From Asterias amurensis (Eukaryota > Echinodermata > Asteroidea > Forcipulatida > Asteriidae), in the NCBI RefSeq assembly GCF_032118995.1, contig NC_092668.1:9527501-9591500 (forward strand): a DNA stretch of 64,000 bases, in the 5' to 3' direction. How positions within the stretch are numbered: the first letter of the stretch is position 1; each line of letters begins with the position of its first letter. The notes beneath the pieces are model-generated. The model saw only the letters and a list, made by a program, of their open reading frames with translations, was not told the DNA's origin and made no database searches. The translations under genes and the position numbers were made by a program. This document shows, in pieces, positions 59,196-64,000 of the stretch.

Positions 59196-59499
59196 GTTTT
59201 GTTTTATTGTCACTTTGGGCTTATTGCATCTCGCGAAATTTGAACGACAAACGACACAATTTCTGACCGCGTTCATGTTCACGCTGCTCTAGGAACAAAC
59301 CTCCATACATCCCATATCTCTGGAACCCTATATCGTACAAACTAAATAAAAACGATAAACTCGTCCCCACTCCTTAATTTTCTCTAACTTATTTCACTTT
59401 CAGAAAGCATGTCAAGTCATGTTTAGGGTTTGTTACGTCCAGTTTGGGTCAATAGACAAACTCCTAAAAATGTACCCCATTCAGCCGCACGAGGTCTCT

Positions 59500-60782
59500 T
59501 TTGTAATATTATCTCCATCAGTAACCAACCCGACGGGCCGATGGCTAAATTAGGCTTCAAAATGGATTTGGCAAAATGTACATTCTGAGACCTGACCGAC
59601 ACACTGCTCTAACCAATTTTGTGAATGGACTTATTCAAAAGGAAACTTAATGTCGTTTTGCTTAACAACTTTGACCAAATGCAAAGCAAAGTTCTTTTTT
59701 TATAGCTTCAAAACAGCCTTTGACGTGTGTGTATAAGTTTCACCATAGAGTAAGGAATGGTTTCACAATTCTAACTCCATGGTTAAATTCTGAAACTGCA
59801 ACATTATACCTCCATGAACAGACCGTATTCTAAACCGGTATTCATGTACCCGTTTGAGTTTACTGGCAAAAGGTCCAAGGTCGCCACCCACTGTCAACCT
59901 AAAGTTCACCAAGCAACAGGTGGCCTGTCTCAAACCAGACAACACACCACTCACAATACACTGACCAGAATGGCTCTTTGTGTAAGGCACCCCCCACCCC
60001 CAAAATGTTATTAATTGTAAAGTTCCCTTAGACACCTTCCAACCTATAGCCGGCCCTACCCAATGTTTCCAAATTATTAAGCTTCCGTTTGATCCCATCC
60101 TTGTTCATCATGATAATTCTCATGCCGTTTGGAAGTGAATGCTTTTTTTTATAAATATTCTCCATTTAATCTTTTCAACAAATGAGTCACCCGCAGAAGG
60201 ATTTCTAGGAAGTCTGATAACAACGTCGACCAGTGGTTGCACATGGTCACCTGCGAAACATCAATCTACGGTACTTCATCCATTCAATGCAAATTCTGTC
60301 AAATTCGTGAGATTGGTTTCGGTTTTGTCCTGGCACCCAGCCTCTTCGACCCTTTCGACCCTGCGCGGCAATGAATGAACCAATCCGGAGAACCATGCTT
60401 AGTACAACACGAAAGTAACCTGACCAAAAAGGGCGGATCGAATGGCGGGTGGGCGGGCAAGGGGCAATGAATGAACCAATCCGGAGCACCGTCTGCGAAA
60501 CACTGTCCAATGAGTCGCCTGTCAGAAAGATTTCTAGGAATTCTGGTAACGACATCGACCAGTGGTTGACGCACGGTCGCCGCCCAAACTTCCTCCAATC
60601 ACATGACTTGTAAGTGCGAATTTGGATCCGGGTTTTGCAGACTTGCAACCCGACGTCTGAAACCACACAAATGTATTGAATTCCACACAAACAACCGTGT
60701 TGGATTCCACAAGGATGCCATACCACTGGACCTTCTAATTTTCAATCCAAGATGGCGCAGGTTACGCTTTTAATAGTATAGA
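59500..60782 (-). repeat. Dispersed repeat X, copy 2
   Basis: Homologous blocks in the same order as 39640-40657, with an extra duplicated AATGAATGAACCAATCCGGA module near 60371 and 60465. It ends at the same TTTTAATAGTATAG as copy 1. The minus-strand frame (159 codons) does not agree in sequence with that of copy 1 beyond the shared WHPCGIQHG start, so it is not treated as a gene. Confidence 0.6.
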
Positions 60783-61061
60783 TGTACATTTTACTCGCAC
60801 ACACATGGAAGGAGTTTCTTCTCCAAGGTGGAAATACACTCCGGTGGGTTTTTCCTTCTTCCAGGGTCGTGGATTTACAGCATTCAATGAGCATTTTACA
60901 ACATGGGTGGTCGCTCTATAGTCAGCATTTTCGATCATAAAAGTACGAGCATTTTACACGTACCAATCGGAACACTTAGTTATAGACCAAAGCCACGAGA
61001 ACACCTACGTCCAAACGGTTTATATTAATTTACGGTGAGCTGAACAGTTAAAAATTAAATA

Positions 61062-61185
61062 AGTAGCAGTTGTGATTGGTAATTACCATTGCAGAAATAA
61101 AGTGGCAGTTGTTATTGGTTATTCCTATTGCAGAAATAAGTGGCAGTTGTAACTTGTGATTGGTAATTCCCATTGCAGAAAACCA
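61062..61185. repeat. Short tandem repeat, ~3 copies of a ~45-mer
   Basis: GTGGCAGTTGT.ATTGGT.ATTCC.ATTGCAGAAATAA recurs three times with small changes. Confidence 0.75.
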
Positions 61186-61348
61186 ATGAATAAAGAAAGA
61201 AAATATTTTCTTCCTCCATGGACATGAACGCTTTGTATTGTGGCATTATGAAACAATACACCGATGGTATATGCAACAACAAAAAAACAGTACAGACAAA
61301 CATGTTGATGTATCACATTAACACCTTCAGCGCCCGTGCCCGTGTGTG

Positions 61349-62052
61349 TAGTCTGGTTCCCAGACCGAAAAATCTCCGACTAGGCTCTGTCGAATTTAGG
61401 GTCCGGTATCACCCAAAGTCACGTGACCAAAAAGGAGGAATTCCTCCTTTTTCGAAGTTATCCGAAATGTTCCGAACGTGTTGTCGTCAACATTCGGACA
61501 GTATATTGATGTTCGGTATGGAATTATAATGTCAGTCCTGTCGGCCGTAGATCCATGATTTTTTATGCCAGCTATTGTTATTTAAAGCCAATGCAGGCGT
61601 TGTGCCTAAATAAAGCGTTTGCAAAGCGATGCGACAAGTTCAAAATATAAACCTGGGAAATCGCTCCGAGATCTAGTAAGGTTTTGTCATTTTTCTTCAA
61701 AAATATTTTCTCAAAGGTGTTTTGTAACTTTTGACTGTTCATTAGACATTGAGGATTAAGTATCATGATTTTTGAAAAGGGTAAAAATGGGGCAAATCTG
61801 GTGACTAGCTGTCGAAATTATATGTGTTAAACCAGATTGTCATTTTGCCGATCAAAAGAATCTCGTAACCCTCCGGCCTGGCGGCCGTCGGGAAGAGGGT
61901 TCCGTTATCGCAACTAGTGCAGACATGGTTTCCCTGGAGATGACCCCCGACCCTGACAATTTGCGTCATGCTCTATTTTTAACCGTGGGTGATACCTGAC
62001 CTGAGATTTTAACAAGAGACGTCAAGGAATCTTTGGTCAGGGGACCAGACTA
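61349..62052. mobile_element. Non-autonomous DNA transposon, 704 bp, ~7-8-bp target duplication
   Basis: Ends TAGTCTGGTTCCCAGACCG and, inverted, TAGTCTGGTCCCCTGACCA; inverted similarity extends ~70 bp to GGTATCACCC. Flanked by GTGTGTG on both sides, which may be a duplicated target but is low-complexity. The style is hAT-like. Confidence 0.75.
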
Positions 62053-62089
62053 GTGTGTGTGCGATCATAGTACTGTGTAGCAAGCAACG

Positions 62090-62180
62090 CGCAACAGCTA
62101 ATGCATAATTCATATATTTTTCTATGACGAAGTCCCCGCAACAGCGCCCCCTATTGATTCTGCCGCAACTGAGCTGGCCG
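62090..62180. repeat. Repeat Y, inverted partner of 58084-58195
   Basis: See the partner entry. Matches include TATTGATTCTGCCGCAACTG on this strand. Confidence 0.55.
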
Positions 62181-62811
62181 GGAAAACCTATAATACAATT
62201 TACCTGTAGAAGTTTCGGCGATCCGTTATAGCTGTCAATTTTTTAATTCTTTTTTTTTTGAAAAAGAGTGAAAATCACAGAGCAAAAACGAACATTATTT
62301 TCATGGAATTGTTTTACTCATCACAAAATACCACTAATTAACCTTTTAGCGGCGGTCCCAACCCGCCGTACGAGCAAAAGCGTGCTGTCTATATCTTGCA
62401 AAAACGTGGGGAAGATTTTGGGATCCATACGTGGTGAGTACCGCCTCAGAACTGATTTGGGAGCACGCAGACACGACGTAGCACTTTTAGTGCTTAAGGA
62501 ACTTTCTCTGCGTCACCCGTACGGATTCACCCCCAGTACGGGTGACGCGCGTGCCATTTACAGCCAACGAGCGCACAACGCACTGTCTCCGTGAGTCCTT
62601 TTAATGTTTCCAACGGTCACTTGCTCCACGGACGGCGCACTTAGCACGTGCGTGCTACGCAAGTCATAGTGCGTAGTCCGTGCTTACTCGGCACTTCCCC
62701 AGTTCAGCTGTCCAATGAGCACGTAGAACTCACGTGGACCGTACCGGGTAAGCACGTGCTCCACACGTGCTCTGCACTTGCAACGTACGTACGTTGTGTG
62801 CACTGATTTCT

Positions 62812-62990
62812 AAAGTATAAAAAAAACGACGTACGAGTGCCATCATTTCATCTCCAAGATGCCGAAGAAGACACAGAATAACGGGCTGCGGAAGATGAGA
62901 TGGCCAGAGAGGAAGAGGAGAGGAGGAGCGAAGAAGAGTCAGACGGTGACGCCAGAGAGTGGGTCACAATAAGAACAAAACAAAACCATT
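62812..62990 (+). other. TATA-led coding-like fragment (MPKK start, acidic stretch)
   Basis: TATAAAAAA at about 62817 is followed ~40 bp later by AAG ATG CCG AAG AAG. The ATG frame runs 37 codons (MPKKTQNNGLRKMRWPE...). One base out of register, the same DNA encodes a strongly acidic run (MAREEEERRSEEESDGD) followed by AREWVTIRT, more like a real nuclear protein or transposase N terminus. It looks like a promoter-proximal fragment with one frameshift. The preceding 150 bp are crowded with CACGTG/ACGT words. No family assigned. Confidence 0.3.
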
Positions 62991-63167
62991 TTATTATTTG
63001 TTTGACACATAAACTTCTACATGTAAATATTTACACATGAACACATAAAACTAAATCATGAGTTCATGGGATGTCCCCAGAGTTCATAAAATTAAATCAT
63101 GAGTTACATGAGTCCATGTGCTCAAACAACTCGATCTTGCCATGGTAAGCGGCCAAGTGGGGAACTG

Positions 63168-63410
63168 TAATGCTACTCTCACACTTGGGCGAATATCTTG
63201 CGAACATGAATGTTTGAAATTCGCGATGAATTCGCCCAAAAGTTGAGACTTGTAGTGAATATGTTCTCGGTCGTCCTTAAACCTCTCCTTACCAATATCT
63301 CACGCATAATACGCACGCTTTACCAACAGTACCATTTGCTCACCAATGGTTTACCAAATGCTTACGCAAATCGATGGCGAATTACCGTCTTCGCTTCAGT
63401 CATTCTATTT
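63168..63410. repeat. Single arm of the large foldback family
   Basis: AATGCTACTCTCACACTT, TTCGCCCAAAA, CTCTCCTTACCAATATCTC and ATCGATGGCGAATTACCGTC follow the arm order of 56665-58076. The other arm is absent from the window. Confidence 0.7.
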
Positions 63411-64000
63411 CATTTATAGGTATTCAAGACTACACTCTGACCATTTCTAAGTTGAATTTCTACTATTGGTGTATTCAAATTAAGACCCACCGAAGCGAAC
63501 ATGGTTTTGCTGCTAGTTTGAGATTTCTTTTTCATTTATGTGCAATGAATTTCAACTTCTTTGCATTCAAATTAAACATAAGTTATGGCTTTATGAGTTA
63601 ACTGGAAATTAAAGCTCCTTTACTAGCACAGCATAGTTGTCCTGTGTAGGTGTTTCCTACTTAACATTATAATTATATTGCTTTTTGTCTCATTTGAAAT
63701 AATTGTCCTTTTTGCTTTGTTACCCTTAAAGTTTAAGCCTGTATCCGATATTAACTTTGAAATGAAAACTAAATCTTTTGCTTTAGCCGTGAGATTTTCT
63801 TGCACTGGTATTTATGTTCTTGTCTTTGTTTCGGCTGATGTCCGGAACATGTCAAATTAGAGGTTTCAACTTTTTTTAACGAAACAAAAAGCTTAAAATT
63901 AAAAGGGGTCGTTATAAAATTTAAAAACAAATTAATCCCATTGTTGTCTTGCTCTGTATACCGACCACGGGCAGCCATTTTTCATTCAAAACCGTTTGGC
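63411..64000. other. No gene recognised
   Basis: AT-rich sequence to the end of the window, with only short overlapping frames. Confidence 0.5.

Noticed and set aside
1-64000. CRISPR arrays, bacterial operons, rRNA or functional tRNA genes
   Set aside because: No direct-repeat/spacer arrays of CRISPR type, no operon-like spacing. The only tRNA-like sequence is the head of the SINE, which lacks a foldable complete cloverleaf and ends in poly(A).
1-64000. LTR retroelements or other virus-like elements
   Set aside because: Both reverse transcriptases belong to non-LTR LINEs. No long direct terminal repeats, gag, protease or integrase motifs were noticed.

Overview
This is eukaryotic, repeat-rich, intron-containing DNA. 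It has split genes with GT-AG junctions, a tRNA-derived SINE, two non-LTR retrotransposons (LINEs), many MITE-like elements and a 3' fragment of the animal gene NDNF. The abundant TTAA-flanked MITE beginning AAAGGCAGTGGACAC resembles repeats I associate with sea stars. My best guess is an echinoderm, probably an asteroid; this is inference from memory, not a search. I see no prokaryotic operon, CRISPR array or LTR element.

Layout. (1) 1-2269 is non-coding with TTAA MITEs. (2) 2270-31490 is a tandem array of one segmental unit in three copies: A (2270-13732), B (13733-24227) and C (24228-31490, right side cut). On the minus strand each full unit carries a 5'-truncated NDNF coding fragment, exons of an unrecognised single-pass membrane protein, a further hydrophobic ORF, a SINE, two MITEs and three minisatellites (G-rich, CCCTAA-like, and a 15-bp array). 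Copy A alone has a 1,544-bp transposon flanked by a 9-bp target duplication; B and C keep the exact empty site. (3) 31491-37952 holds an older remnant (D) of the same unit, split by a 3.7-kb insert with a chain of splice-site-bounded, mostly non-coding exons on the plus strand, and by two foldback elements. (4) 38-46 kb is mostly DNA-transposon debris, several pieces nested, plus a decayed THAP zinc-finger domain. (5) 46937-53637 (minus strand) is the best host gene of the window: four coding exons with matching phases give a 215-residue secreted, cysteine-rich, heavily N-glycosylated protein that I do not recognise. Its second intron holds a CR1/L2-like LINE, itself interrupted by a 713-bp hAT-like element with an 8-bp target duplication. 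A second LINE, with most of its endonuclease deleted in frame, lies just upstream of the gene's first visible coding exon. (6) 56.6-64 kb is foldback and hAT-like elements with no convincing host gene, apart from a short TATA-led coding-like fragment near 62.85 kb.

The gene fragments do not form a pathway. The main interest is a well-preserved record of a tandem segmental duplication whose copies have decayed differently: A lost one exon and gained a transposon, B has a nonsense mutation in NDNF and a frameshift in the hydrophobic ORF, and C lost its NDNF end. The other interest is one apparently undescribed secreted-protein gene.
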